Assembly (NCBI GenBank): GCA_038257015.1
Contig: JBBSJS010000024.1
Coordinates: 1 to 12,747, forward strand
Source: UBA920 sp038257015
Lineage (GTDB): Bacteria; Patescibacteriota; Doudnabacteria; UBA920
Direction: 5' to 3'
Length of the DNA: 12,747 nucleotides
Part shown: in pieces, positions 5,361-12,300 of the stretch
Position numbering within the stretch: position 1 is the first letter of the stretch
Layout: each line of letters opens with the position of its first letter
The notes under the pieces: generated by a model
The model's input: only the letters and a program-made list of their open reading frames with translations
The model's database searches: none
Told to the model about the DNA's origin: nothing
Translations under genes and position numbers: made by a program

Positions 5361-6026
5361 ATGCTATATATTGTCCCAACCCCAATTGGAAACTTAAATG
5401 ATGTCACGAAACGAAGTGAGCAAGTTTTACATGACTGCGATTTGATCCTTGCCGAGAATCCTAACCACACACGCAAACTCTTAAGCAATCTCGGTGTGAC
5501 AGGGAAAAAAATTATTCAATTGGCCGACCATAACGAAGCGGTAATTAGCAAAGAGATGCTCTCAGTTTTATCAACTCAAAATGCTTGCTTGGTTTCCGAT
5601 GCAGGTACGCCGAGTATTTCTGATCCTGGGTTTAAATTAATCCGTTTGTGTAGAGAAAATGAAATTGAAGTTGTAGCACTGCCAGGAGCAAGCGCGGTTA
5701 CTACTGCATTGTCTGCTTCAGGCCTTCCCACTGATAAATTTATTTTCGTGGGATTTCTAGGAAAAACCGAACCTAAGGTTCTAAAAGTTTTAGAAGAAGC
5801 TAAGCTTGTTGAAGCAACTTTAATAGCTTATGAGTCACCGCATAGAATTACAAAAACAATTAGCTTAATTCATAAAGCCTTCCCTGAATGCAAAATTGTA
5901 ATTGCCCGAGAGCTCACTAAAATGCATGAAGAATATATCGCTGGCGCACCTGAAGAAGTTCTGGCTGCTTTAACTAAAAAGGCTAGTATTAAGGGAGAAA
6001 TTACCCTTTTGGTTTCATTTAAATAA
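5361..6026 (+). CDS. rsmI: 16S rRNA (cytidine-1402 2'-O)-methyltransferase RsmI
   Basis: RsmI methylates the 2'-O of C1402 in 16S rRNA with S-adenosylmethionine, near the decoding centre. The 221 residues show the family's order of motifs: LYIVPTPIGNLNDVT (2-16), HTRKLL (36-41), the SAM-pocket LVSDAGTPSISDPGF (77-91), VALPGASAVTTALSASGLP (105-123), GFLGK (131-135), AYESPHR (156-162), RELTKMHEE (183-191) and KGEITLLV (211-218). It stops right after the KGE motif, so the C-terminal extension of longer homologues (286 residues in E. coli) is absent. One oddity is that the usual EDTR before HTRKLL is ENPN (32-35). It is followed after 11 bases by yebC. Confidence 0.93.
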   Translation: MLYIVPTPIGNLNDVTKRSEQVLHDCDLILAENPNHTRKLLSNLGVTGKKIIQLADHNEAVISKEMLSVLSTQNACLVSDAGTPSISDPGFKLIRLCRENEIEVVALPGASAVTTALSASGLPTDKFIFVGFLGKTEPKVLKVLEEAKLVEATLIAYESPHRITKTISLIHKAFPECKIVIARELTKMHEEYIAGAPEEVLAALTKKASIKGEITLLVSFK

Positions 6027-6037
6027 AGAGTTTTTAT

Positions 6038-6580
6038 ATGTCTGGGCATAGCAAATGGTCAACAATCAAAAGAGCAAAAGGAGCGGCGGACGCAAAACGT
6101 GGTGCAGTTTTTGGTAAGCTTTCAAAGAAAATTAGCGTCGCTACAAAAGAAGGAAACAGTGGAGACCCTTCTTTCAATTCACGTCTCCGTTTGGAAATAG
6201 ACAAAGCTAAAGCTGCAGGAATGCCGAATGACAATATCGACAGGGCCATAAAAAAGGGGCTCGGGCAAGACGGCTCGGCAGCTTTAGAACAAGTTGTATA
6301 CGAAGGATATGGTCCAGGTGGTTCTGCTTTTTTAATTGAAGCGATTACCGACAGTAGAAATCGGACAGTGCAAAATGTGAAAACCATTTTTACAAAAAAT
6401 TCAGGCAACATGGGCGCACAAGGAAGCGTTGCTTGGCAGTTTATAAAAAACGAGCAGGGCGAACTAGAAAGCACTGTTCCACTTGAACTAAATGACGATG
6501 ACCTAAACAAAGCTCAAAAACTTTTTGAAGCTCTAGAAGACGATGACGACGTCACGGCAGTATTCACTAACATTGCATAA
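6038..6580 (+). CDS. yebC: YebC/PmpR family protein, short form
   Basis: The N-terminal domain is canonical: MSGHSKWSTIKRAKGAADAKRG, GMPNDNIDRAIKKG (61-74), YEGYGPGG (88-95), TDSRNRTV (104-111) and GNMGAQGSVAWQF (123-135). The final ALEDDDDVTAVFTNIA (165-180) is also typical. The protein is only 180 residues against about 240-250 usually; the segment between the WQF motif and the last LEL...LFEALED strand-helix is missing about 60 residues, corresponding to the inserted third domain. Family knowledge: members were long described as transcriptional regulators, and more recent work on YebC/TACO1 points to relief of ribosome stalling at proline-rich stretches. Its position among translation genes fits either role. 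The next gene, ruvC, is its usual neighbour. Confidence 0.92.
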   Translation: MSGHSKWSTIKRAKGAADAKRGAVFGKLSKKISVATKEGNSGDPSFNSRLRLEIDKAKAAGMPNDNIDRAIKKGLGQDGSAALEQVVYEGYGPGGSAFLIEAITDSRNRTVQNVKTIFTKNSGNMGAQGSVAWQFIKNEQGELESTVPLELNDDDLNKAQKLFEALEDDDDVTAVFTNIA

Positions 6581-6587
6581 ATTTCAC

Positions 6588-7076
6588 ATGATCTATATAG
6601 GAATCGATCCGGGGACCGCAACTACTGGTTTTGCTTTCATAAAACTCGGCACTAAAAATGGGCAATACGAAATAATTAAATATGGGGTGGTGACTACCAA
6701 AAAAACTGACTCTGAGCAAGAACGCTTAAAGGTGTTGTACGATGACCTAACCGACCTAATAAAACTTTACCAACCAGTGGCTGGAGGTATCGAAAAACTT
6801 TTCTTTTCAACTAATCACAAAACAGCGATAAGCGTTGCCCAAGCCAGAGGAGTTTGCTTGCTAGCCTGCAAGAATCAGGGATTAGAGTTAAGTGAATACA
6901 CACCTCTTCAAGTTAAAAGTACTTTGTGTGGCTATGGGAAAGCTGTGAAGTCCCAAGTCCAAAGAGCGGTGCAACAGACTTTCCAACTAAAAAGTTTGCC
7001 CAAACCAGACGACGCAGCTGATGCTTTAGCAATAGCACTATGCTCTACAATAAGAATAAACAAAGCGCTTCAGTAA
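6588..7076 (+). CDS. ruvC: Holliday junction resolvase RuvC
   Basis: RuvC is an endonuclease that cuts Holliday junctions symmetrically in the RuvAB-migrated complex. The 162-residue protein begins MIYIGIDPGTATTGFA, with catalytic Asp7. The other acidic residues are Glu69 (GGIEKLFF) and Asp142/Asp145 (DDAADALAIA), matching Asp7, Glu66, Asp138 and Asp141 of E. coli. Length is normal. The ATG at 6588 is chosen because the conserved IGIDPG strand starts right after it; an in-frame ATG at 6543 would add 15 residues overlapping the end of yebC. It lies 7 bases after yebC, and its stop codon is inside the loop of the operon terminator. Confidence 0.95.
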   Translation: MIYIGIDPGTATTGFAFIKLGTKNGQYEIIKYGVVTTKKTDSEQERLKVLYDDLTDLIKLYQPVAGGIEKLFFSTNHKTAISVAQARGVCLLACKNQGLELSEYTPLQVKSTLCGYGKAVKSQVQRAVQQTFQLKSLPKPDDAADALAIALCSTIRINKALQ

Positions 7077-7094
7077 GAGGCGCTTTGTTTTTTT
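7058..7094 (+). terminator. Intrinsic terminator overlapping the ruvC stop
   Basis: The stem AAACAAAGCGC (7058-7068) / GCGCTTTGTTT (7080-7090) is 11 perfect base pairs with an 11-base loop containing the TAA at 7074-7076. The right arm runs straight into more T residues (7 T in total). The 5' arm is coding sequence for the last residues of RuvC. Confidence 0.93.
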
Positions 7095-7264
7095 AGCAGT
7101 TTTGCTAAACACAAAGAAACTTGAACAAAAAATAGTCGTTTAATTTTGGTAAAACCGCTTAAGTCTATGCGTAAGAAAAACTGAACTGCTCCGTCTTTAT
7201 ATTAAGTATAAAGAGAACGGGTTTATAGCAAAAACACTATATATTACACACGAAACAGCAGGAT
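7095..7264. other. Non-coding gap with hairpins before the PBP gene
   Basis: No gene is seen here. A stem CCG-TCTTTATA (7191-7201) / TATAAAGA-GAA-CGG (7207-7220) has a TTAAG loop and a three-base bulge. A distant pair AGCAGTT (7095-7101) / AACTGCT (7184-7190) ends exactly where that hairpin begins. No promoter or U tract frames the structure on either strand, so its transcription is not supported. Confidence 0.35.
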
Positions 7265-7293
7265 TTCATTTTTCTGAAGAAATTCCGTATAAT
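7265..7293 (+). promoter_or_regulatory. Promoter of the PBP1A gene, near-leaderless
   Basis: A perfect TATAAT (7288-7293) lies nine bases before the ATG at 7303. The -35 TTCATT (7265-7270) is weak, with a 17 bp spacer. The predicted start is about 7300, giving 0-3 untranslated bases. Confidence 0.65.
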
Positions 7294-7302
7294 TAGAATA
7301 TT

Positions 7303-10137
7303 ATGAAAGTTTATCAATACAAACCAAAGACTAGTAATTCAACACCAACCAAACCAGCCTCTCGCTCTCCAAAATCTTGGCAAGCTAAAATCAAGCGATT
7401 CCTCAAGAATCTACCTTGGCCAATTATTGGCACTTGGGCTTTTCGAGTTGGAGCAGGCGGAGTTTTACTCATCGCCTTCTTTTTCATCTATTACAGTAAA
7501 GACCTTCCAGACCCAAACCGCTTGTTGGGTAGAAATGTTCCTGAATCCACTAAAATTTATGCTCGTGACGAAACCCTGTTGTATGAAGTTCATGGAGAAT
7601 TTAAAAGAACTTTAATTGAACTTGATCAAGTTTCCCCTAATCTAAAGAACGCTACTATTGCGGTTGAAGATAAAAACTTTTACAACCACTCTGGTATTTC
7701 TATCACCGGTTTGATGCGCTCGGTTATCGTGGACATTATATATAGAGAGAAGCGCCAAGGAGGAAGTACAATCACTCAACAATTTATAAAAAATGCTGTA
7801 TTGACCCGAGACAAATCGTTTACGAGAAAGATTAAAGAAATTATTCTTTCCATACAACTTGAGGCTCGATTTAGTAAAGATGAAATTCTTAAGTTGTATT
7901 TAAACGAAATTCCATATGGTAGAAATGCCTATGGTATTCAGGCTGCCTCACAAACATACTTTAATAAAAGTGCATCAGAGCTAACCCTGGCCCAGAGCGC
8001 ATACCTAGCAGCTCTACCTCAAGCCCCAAGTTTCTACAATCCGAGTGGTCCAAACTTTGAGGCATTAACTGGTCGACAAAAATTCATCTTACAACAAATG
8101 AAAGATGAAAAATACATTACTGAAGAAGAAATGAACCAGGCTCTGAACGAAACAGTTGAGTTCCAACAAATTAAAAGCTCTATTAAAGCACCTCATTTCG
8201 TTCAGTATGTACAAGGGTATCTAGCAGAGAAGTATGGGGAAGCAACACTAGAAGAAGGTGGTTTGAAAGTGTACACCACGCTCGACTCAAAGCTTCAAGA
8301 AATAGCTGAAAAAGCTGTCACTGAAGGTGCTGCAAAAAATAAAGCTTATGGTGGCAATAACGCTGCTTTAGTTGCGGTGGATCCGAAGACCGGTCAAATT
8401 CTAGCAATGGTAGGAAGTAAGGACTATTTTGGTGAAATTGAGCCTGCCAATTGTGTGCCTGGTAAAAGCTGTACTTTTGAGCCAAATGTAAACATTACAA
8501 CTACTTGGCAACAACCAGGAAGTAGTTTTAAGCCATTTGCGTATGTAACTGCCTTTGGGAAAGACCATGGATATGCTCCAGGTTCTGTACTAATGGATGT
8601 TGTAACTAATTTTGGTAACTACACTCCGAAGAACTTCAATTTATCACAAAGCGGACCAGTTTCTATGCGCAAAGCTTTAGCGGGAAGTTTAAACATTCCG
8701 GCTGTTAAAACGATTTCTTTGGTTGGTGAAAATAAAGTTGTAGAAACTGCGCGTAATCTAGGCATTGAAGCGCCGTTTACAGATTGTGGTTTGTCACTAG
8801 TTCTTGGTGGTTGCGATGTAAAACTTGTAGACCACACTGTTGCTTATGCGACTTTGGCCAACGGCGGGAAAAAGATGGAGAAAACTTCAATCTTAAAAGT
8901 AGTTAGCCAAGATGGTGAAACCTTGGAAGAGTATGAAGAAAAAAGCAACCAAGTCCTAGACCCTCAAGCGGTTTACTTGTTGCAAAATATTATGACTGAC
9001 AATGCTGCACGGGCATATGTTTTCGGGTCTAACTCTGCGCTTACACTTGGCAATAGACCAGTGGCAGCTAAAACTGGAACTACTCAAGATTTTCGTGATG
9101 GCTGGACCATGGGCTTCACTCCTTCGTTGGCAGCTGGGGTTTGGGTGGGCAACAATAACAATGCTCCGATGAACCGAGACGCGGTGATTACAGCTGGACC
9201 AATTTGGAATAAGTTTATGAGAGAAGCTTTAGCAGATACACCGATTGAAGAATTTCCTGTTCCTGACGGTATTACTAAAATTAGCATTGACGCCGTCTCT
9301 GGAAAACTTCCAACAGAATACAGTAAACAGGTTGTATCCGAAGTGTTTGCTAGCTACTCAGTGCCAACCAAATACGATGATGTAAATGTCCCGGTCAAGG
9401 TTGATGTGTTAACTGGGCTACCAGCTGACGATAGCACTCCGCCAGAAAGGGTTGTCGTAGAGGTTTATACAGCCTTACACAGTGAGAGGAGAGGCAACCC
9501 GGCTTGGGAATCCCCAGTTATAGCATGGGCGCTTGCAAACGGTTACAAATACCCGCCAGGCAGTGGAATCACTAATCCAACACCCGGAGAGAACGGCGGT
9601 CCGGACATAGCGATTACTTCACCACAAAACAACTCTACAATCTCATCGCTCCCATTCTCTGTAACAGCTGTTAGTAATTCATCTGAAATTGCTAAAGTTG
9701 AATTCTTGATTAATGGCGAGGTAGTTGCGACATCTACTGAGGCGCCTTATGAAGCCTCTATTAGCAAAGTTCTTCCAAACGGCAGCCATATCGTCAGCGC
9801 TAGGACTACAGGCAACGATGGCAAAAATAGTACCAATAGTGTTACTGTGAAATATGCGCTAGAAGAGTCGCTAAGTATTACCGAGCCGTCCAATAACTCA
9901 GAAGTGAGCAACGGCAATATAACCTTGACTGCGGAAAGCAATACCAAGTTTGATTCTGTAACTTTCTATTACATACAAGGTAATCAAAACAGAACCATTG
10001 GTTCAGCTGATGCAGCTCAAATTGGTAGCAACTATGAATACAGCTACGACTGGCTGGCTCCTTCAGGGAACTACAGAATATACGCGCGCTCTAGTAACGA
10101 TACGACTTCCAGTAGAATTAATCTGACAGTCCAATAA
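7303..10137 (+). CDS. Class A penicillin-binding protein (PBP1A-type) with two C-terminal Ig-like domains
   Basis: This bifunctional peptidoglycan synthase of 944 residues polymerises glycan chains from lipid II and cross-links the peptides outside the membrane. It has a cytoplasmic basic N-terminus (1-40) and one membrane helix at about 43-64. The GT51 glycosyltransferase domain (about 85-260) includes EDKNFYNH (catalytic Glu122), QGGSTITQQF, RKIKEI and LYLNEIPYGRNAYG. The transpeptidase domain (about 330-640) carries SSFK (nucleophile Ser407, Lys410), SLN (462-464) and KTGTT (590-594). A cysteine pair (C384, C390) precedes the active serine. After a Pro-rich linker, two Ig-like modules (about 768-852 and 855-944) each open with an I-T-S/E-P-x-N-N-S pattern and may bind cell wall or a surface partner. 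It is monocistronic. No SD site is present; the start is fixed by the promoter. Confidence 0.95.
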   Translation: MKVYQYKPKTSNSTPTKPASRSPKSWQAKIKRFLKNLPWPIIGTWAFRVGAGGVLLIAFFFIYYSKDLPDPNRLLGRNVPESTKIYARDETLLYEVHGEFKRTLIELDQVSPNLKNATIAVEDKNFYNHSGISITGLMRSVIVDIIYREKRQGGSTITQQFIKNAVLTRDKSFTRKIKEIILSIQLEARFSKDEILKLYLNEIPYGRNAYGIQAASQTYFNKSASELTLAQSAYLAALPQAPSFYNPSGPNFEALTGRQKFILQQMKDEKYITEEEMNQALNETVEFQQIKSSIKAPHFVQYVQGYLAEKYGEATLEEGGLKVYTTLDSKLQEIAEKAVTEGAAKNKAYGGNNAALVAVDPKTGQILAMVGSKDYFGEIEPANCVPGKSCTFEPNVNITTTWQQPGSSFKPFAYVTAFGKDHGYAPGSVLMDVVTNFGNYTPKNFNLSQSGPVSMRKALAGSLNIPAVKTISLVGENKVVETARNLGIEAPFTDCGLSLVLGGCDVKLVDHTVAYATLANGGKKMEKTSILKVVSQDGETLEEYEEKSNQVLDPQAVYLLQNIMTDNAARAYVFGSNSALTLGNRPVAAKTGTTQDFRDGWTMGFTPSLAAGVWVGNNNNAPMNRDAVITAGPIWNKFMREALADTPIEEFPVPDGITKISIDAVSGKLPTEYSKQVVSEVFASYSVPTKYDDVNVPVKVDVLTGLPADDSTPPERVVVEVYTALHSERRGNPAWESPVIAWALANGYKYPPGSGITNPTPGENGGPDIAITSPQNNSTISSLPFSVTAVSNSSEIAKVEFLINGEVVATSTEAPYEASISKVLPNGSHIVSARTTGNDGKNSTNSVTVKYALEESLSITEPSNNSEVSNGNITLTAESNTKFDSVTFYYIQGNQNRTIGSADAAQIGSNYEYSYDWLAPSGNYRIYARSSNDTTSSRINLTVQ

Positions 10138-10178
10138 ATAAAAAACCCTTCCTATTGTTAGCGAAGGGTTTTTTATTT
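10137..10178. terminator. Two-way terminator between PBP1A and khpB
   Basis: The inverted repeat AATAAAAAACCCTTC (10137-10151) / GAAGGGTTTTTTATT (10163-10177) has an 11-base loop and a U tract in both directions. The last base of the PBP stop and the whole khpB stop (10173-10175) fall inside it, so one hairpin closes both convergent units. Confidence 0.92.
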
Positions 10179-10643
10179 AAGACTTAATCTAATTTTTCTT
10201 TTTGGCTCTTCGCCAATACTTTCCGTGATTACTTCCGGAAAGTTTTCCTGGACATGCATATGAACTAATTTACGCTCATACTTTGGCATTGGTTCTAAAG
10301 TCAAAGGTTGTTGGGTATTTTTCAATTTCTCTACAGCTGCGATGGCCAGTTGCTTTAAATACCACTCGCGTTTTCTCTTGTAATCATCAATGTCGATGCT
10401 AAAGTAAAAAGGTTGCTCGCTTCCAGCAAAAGTTTTTGCTGCTATTGCGTGGATTAAAACTTCCAGCCCGTACAACGTCTGACCCTCTCTACCAATCAAA
10501 AGCTTTGAGTCTCTGGTAGAAACATTAAAGACTAATCCTCTTACCAAACTATCTTCATAGTCAACAACCGCATTAACCCCTAACTTTTGCAGGGTTGTTT
10601 CAACGATTTGCTTAACTTGTTCAATTTTATCGTAGTCAGTCAT
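10173..10643 (-). CDS. khpB: RNA-binding protein KhpB/Jag (KH and R3H domains, no Jag-N)
   Basis: The 156 residues contain a KH domain (about 30-105) with the GxxG loop IGREGQ (50-55) and an R3H domain (about 108-156) with Arg124-x3-His128, ending in RKIRLSLK. This is the Jag/SpoIIIJ-associated protein, also called KhpB or EloR, an RNA-binding protein linked in Firmicutes to cell elongation and division and often paired with KhpA. The N-terminal Jag-N domain of longer homologues (about 208 residues in B. subtilis) is absent. The start overlaps the yidC stop by one base (TAATG), implying translational coupling. Its place directly after yidC is the usual one. Confidence 0.92.
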   Translation of the reverse strand: MTDYDKIEQVKQIVETTLQKLGVNAVVDYEDSLVRGLVFNVSTRDSKLLIGREGQTLYGLEVLIHAIAAKTFAGSEQPFYFSIDIDDYKRKREWYLKQLAIAAVEKLKNTQQPLTLEPMPKYERKLVHMHVQENFPEVITESIGEEPKRKIRLSLK

Positions 10644-11359
10644 TATTTAGTTGCTGGCTCATTTAAAGGATACTTTTTCATTATATAGTACTGCTGGGCA
10701 ACGGCAAAGAGTGTTGTGACTATCCAGTATAGTGGCAGTCCAGCAGGTAAGTTCCAGGCAATAAACACTGAAACTATAGGCAAAATATAGGTCATTTGCA
10801 TGCTAATCATTTTGGCGGTGGGCTCTGTGGAAACATTATTACCTTGCCAAGACAACATCATTTTTGACTGCCAAAATTGTGCCAAACCAGCAATAATAGC
10901 AAAGGCAATATTAGGCTGGCTTAGATCGATTAAATTTAAAAATCTTGGATCTAGGTTTCCAGGGTTTGATACAAAATTATACAAACCGTTCAAGTTTGCG
11001 TTTAGGGCTTTGCTAAAAACTTGGTACAGGGCGATAAGAACAGGAAGCTGAATTAACAAAGGCAAACAGGAAGCCAGTGGATTAATGTTATTTTCTTTAT
11101 ATAAATCCATCATCGCCTTGGCTTGACCTTCTTTGTTGTCTTTGAACTTTTCTCTAATTTCGTTCAATTTAGGCTGTAAGGACGCCATGGCTCGCTGTCC
11201 TTTGAGTGACTTTGTCATCAAGGGGGCCATAATAAATCTTAGCGCTAAAGTAATGATGATTATAGCGATTCCAATATCTTGGCCGGGGATATTGTTATAT
11301 AAACTTACTAAAACATTTAGAATTGGGCGATAAATAATTTCGTTATATAGATATAGCAT
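10643..11359 (-). CDS. yidC: Membrane protein insertase YidC/Oxa1
   Basis: YidC inserts membrane proteins, alone or with SecYEG. The 238 residues show the short Gram-positive/Oxa1 type without the large periplasmic domain of Gram-negative YidC. The first core helix carries IIIITLALRFIMAPLMTKS, with Arg41 in the hydrophilic groove. A charged cytoplasmic hairpin (about 50-90: QPKLNEIREKFKDNKEGQAKAMMDLYKENNINP) is followed by helices LLIQLPVLIALYQVF, IAFAIIAGLAQFW, YILPIVSVFIAWNLPAGLPLYW and a final helix ending QQYYIMKKY. No lipobox cysteine is visible at the N-terminus, unlike many Gram-positive homologues. It starts 2 bases after the yidD stop and overlaps khpB by one base. Confidence 0.95.
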   Translation of the reverse strand: MLYLYNEIIYRPILNVLVSLYNNIPGQDIGIAIIIITLALRFIMAPLMTKSLKGQRAMASLQPKLNEIREKFKDNKEGQAKAMMDLYKENNINPLASCLPLLIQLPVLIALYQVFSKALNANLNGLYNFVSNPGNLDPRFLNLIDLSQPNIAFAIIAGLAQFWQSKMMLSWQGNNVSTEPTAKMISMQMTYILPIVSVFIAWNLPAGLPLYWIVTTLFAVAQQYYIMKKYPLNEPATK

Positions 11360-11361
11360 AG

Positions 11362-11601
11362 TTATTGTTTAGGGACTTTATCAATTGAAGGAGAGCTCCA
11401 CGGATTACATTTTAGGACACGTTTTGTGGTGAAAAATAGACCTTTCATCGTACCGTATTCTTGTAGAGACTCAATTCCATACTGACTACAAGAAGGGTAG
11501 TACTGGCAATACCCGTATGGATATTTAAATTTCAGTAGACCGTGATCAGGTGAAAGAGTTTTTTGATAAATCTTAATTAAAAAGATAATTAATATTTTCA
11601 T
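11362..11601 (-). CDS. yidD: Membrane protein insertion efficiency factor YidD
   Basis: The 79-residue protein matches YidD throughout: an amphipathic or hydrophobic N-terminus (MKILIIFLIKIYQKTLSPDHG), the signature GYCQYYPSCSQYGIESLQEYG (30-50) and a late Cys in RVLKCNPW (61-68). The three family cysteines are 32, 38 and 65. YidD is a small peripheral membrane protein that aids YidC-dependent insertion. The start overlaps the rnpA stop in an ATGA, so the two are translationally coupled; an AAGGAAAG sequence 8 or more bases upstream may act as a weak ribosome binding site. It is followed at once by yidC, its functional partner. Confidence 0.93.
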   Translation of the reverse strand: MKILIIFLIKIYQKTLSPDHGLLKFKYPYGYCQYYPSCSQYGIESLQEYGTMKGLFFTTKRVLKCNPWSSPSIDKVPKQ

Positions 11602-11933
11602 GAAATAATCTTTCCTTTTTTTATAGTTTCATGTAAACCAGTAAGCAACTGTGTGCTTAGCACTTTTGCTGCTGCTGGTTTTAGTATTATGGCATAATTA
11701 CCAGGTTTAATTAAATCAATATTTTGCTGAAAATAATGCCTGATTAACCTTTTTAATCTATTTCTGGTAACTGCTTTTTTTGAGACCTTTACCGAGGCAA
11801 TAACCGTCATTTTAACCATCTCCTGATTAGGTAAAACTTTGATAACAAAAAATGGGTTAAAAAAACTCCGCCCTTTCAGAGTAGTAAATCTTACTTCTGC
11901 TGATTTATTTAGGCGGTGTTTTTTAGGTAACAT
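11598..11933 (-). CDS. rnpA: Ribonuclease P protein component
   Basis: RnpA is the protein subunit of RNase P, which with the RNA subunit removes 5' leaders of pre-tRNAs. The 111 residues start MLPKKHRLNK, typical of the family, and carry the signature SKKAVTRNRLKRLIR (51-65), the basic RNA-binding helix. The FTTLKGRSFFNPFFVIKV strand region is also typical. The ATG at 11933 is preferred; an in-frame TTG at 11945, adjacent to the rpmH stop, would add only MHKT. It ends in TGA overlapping yidD by four bases, which shows that TGA is a stop here. The gene order rpmH-rnpA-yidD-yidC-khpB is the conserved origin-side operon. Confidence 0.95.
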   Translation of the reverse strand: MLPKKHRLNKSAEVRFTTLKGRSFFNPFFVIKVLPNQEMVKMTVIASVKVSKKAVTRNRLKRLIRHYFQQNIDLIKPGNYAIILKPAAAKVLSTQLLTGLHETIKKGKIIS

Positions 11934-11945
11934 GGTTTTGTGCAA

Positions 11946-12080
11946 TTAAACTGTGAGTTTTTTGCGGCCTTTGAGGCGGCGACGGGCGAGAACATTTCTA
12001 CCGGTTCGAGTTTGCATCCTTTTTCTAAAACCGTGGACTCGGTGACGCTTTTTCGTTTTAGGCTGGTACGTTCGTTTCAT
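11946..12080 (-). CDS. rpmH: 50S ribosomal protein L34
   Basis: Translation from ATG 12080 gives 44 residues: MKRTYQPKTKKRHRVHGFRK and onward through RMQTRTGRNVLARRRLKGRKK to LTV. It is a full-length, nearly textbook L34, very rich in Arg and Lys. L34 is a late-assembling small protein of the 50S subunit. It is the first gene of the operon, about 29 nt after the predicted transcription start, with no visible SD site. rnpA starts 12 bases after its stop. The short length hides it from ORF finders with a length cut-off. Confidence 0.97.
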   Translation of the reverse strand: MKRTYQPKTKKRHRVHGFRKRMQTRTGRNVLARRRLKGRKKLTV

Positions 12081-12115
12081 TAATCTAAACTTAATAAATT
12101 GATATTACTTCGATA

Positions 12116-12144
12116 ATTATACTGAAACCATCATTTAAAGTCAA
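12116..12144 (-). promoter_or_regulatory. Promoter of the rpmH-rnpA-yidD-yidC-khpB operon
   Basis: Minus-strand -35 TTGACT (12144-12139; five of six) and perfect -10 TATAAT (12121-12116) are spaced by 17 bp. The predicted start is near 12109, leaving a leader of about 29 nt. It is one of the best promoters in the window, as expected for ribosomal protein and RNase P genes. Confidence 0.85.
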
Positions 12145-12204
12145 CGGCTGGTTGACAAGAAATTTTCTTTATAACTTTCTTCTCTTAAAACTAAGGGAAC
12201 TTTT

Positions 12205-12300
12205 CGGTTTACACACATTCTTTCCACAGGTTATAAACATAAGTTTTAATAACTCCTTTATTTAAGGGGTTTTTTACCCAATTTTACATGTTGATAACTC
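12205..12300. other. oriC: Probable replication origin (oriC) with degenerate DnaA boxes
   Basis: The gap between rpmH and dnaA is the classical bacterial oriC position. Relative to TTATCCACA, three plus-strand boxes score seven of nine: TTACACACA (12209-12217), CTTTCCACA (12220-12228) and TTATAAACA (12231-12239). They start exactly 11 bp apart. A better box, TTATCAACA (eight of nine), lies on the minus strand at 12297-12289. An AT-rich stretch (12231-12265) that could unwind lies next to the triple array. Position and box spacing support an origin; function is inferred. Confidence 0.6.
12251..12275 (+). terminator. Terminator-like hairpin inside the origin region
   Basis: AACTCCTT (12251-12258) pairs with AAGGGGTT (12264-12271) with one G-U pair and loop TATTT, followed by TTTT. 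No gene is upstream on this strand. It may insulate the dnaA promoter or end a small RNA. Confidence 0.5.

Noticed and set aside
6034..6510. Minus-strand 158-codon frame opposite yebC
   Set aside because: yebC is certain by motif content; the antisense product is Ser/Phe/Pro-rich low-complexity sequence typical of a shadow frame.
6543..6587. Longer RuvC start at 6543
   Set aside because: It would add 15 residues overlapping the end of yebC; the conserved IGIDPG strand normally begins within a few residues of the start, as it does from 6588.
11934..11945. TTG start for rnpA adjacent to the rpmH stop
   Set aside because: The ATG at 11933 gives the family-typical MLPKKHRL start; neither has an SD site, so the TTG is possible but less likely.
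12152..12175. Plus-strand promoter from TTGACA (12152-12157) and TATAAC (12170-12175)
   Set aside because: The spacer is only 12 bp, too short for a sigma-70-type promoter.
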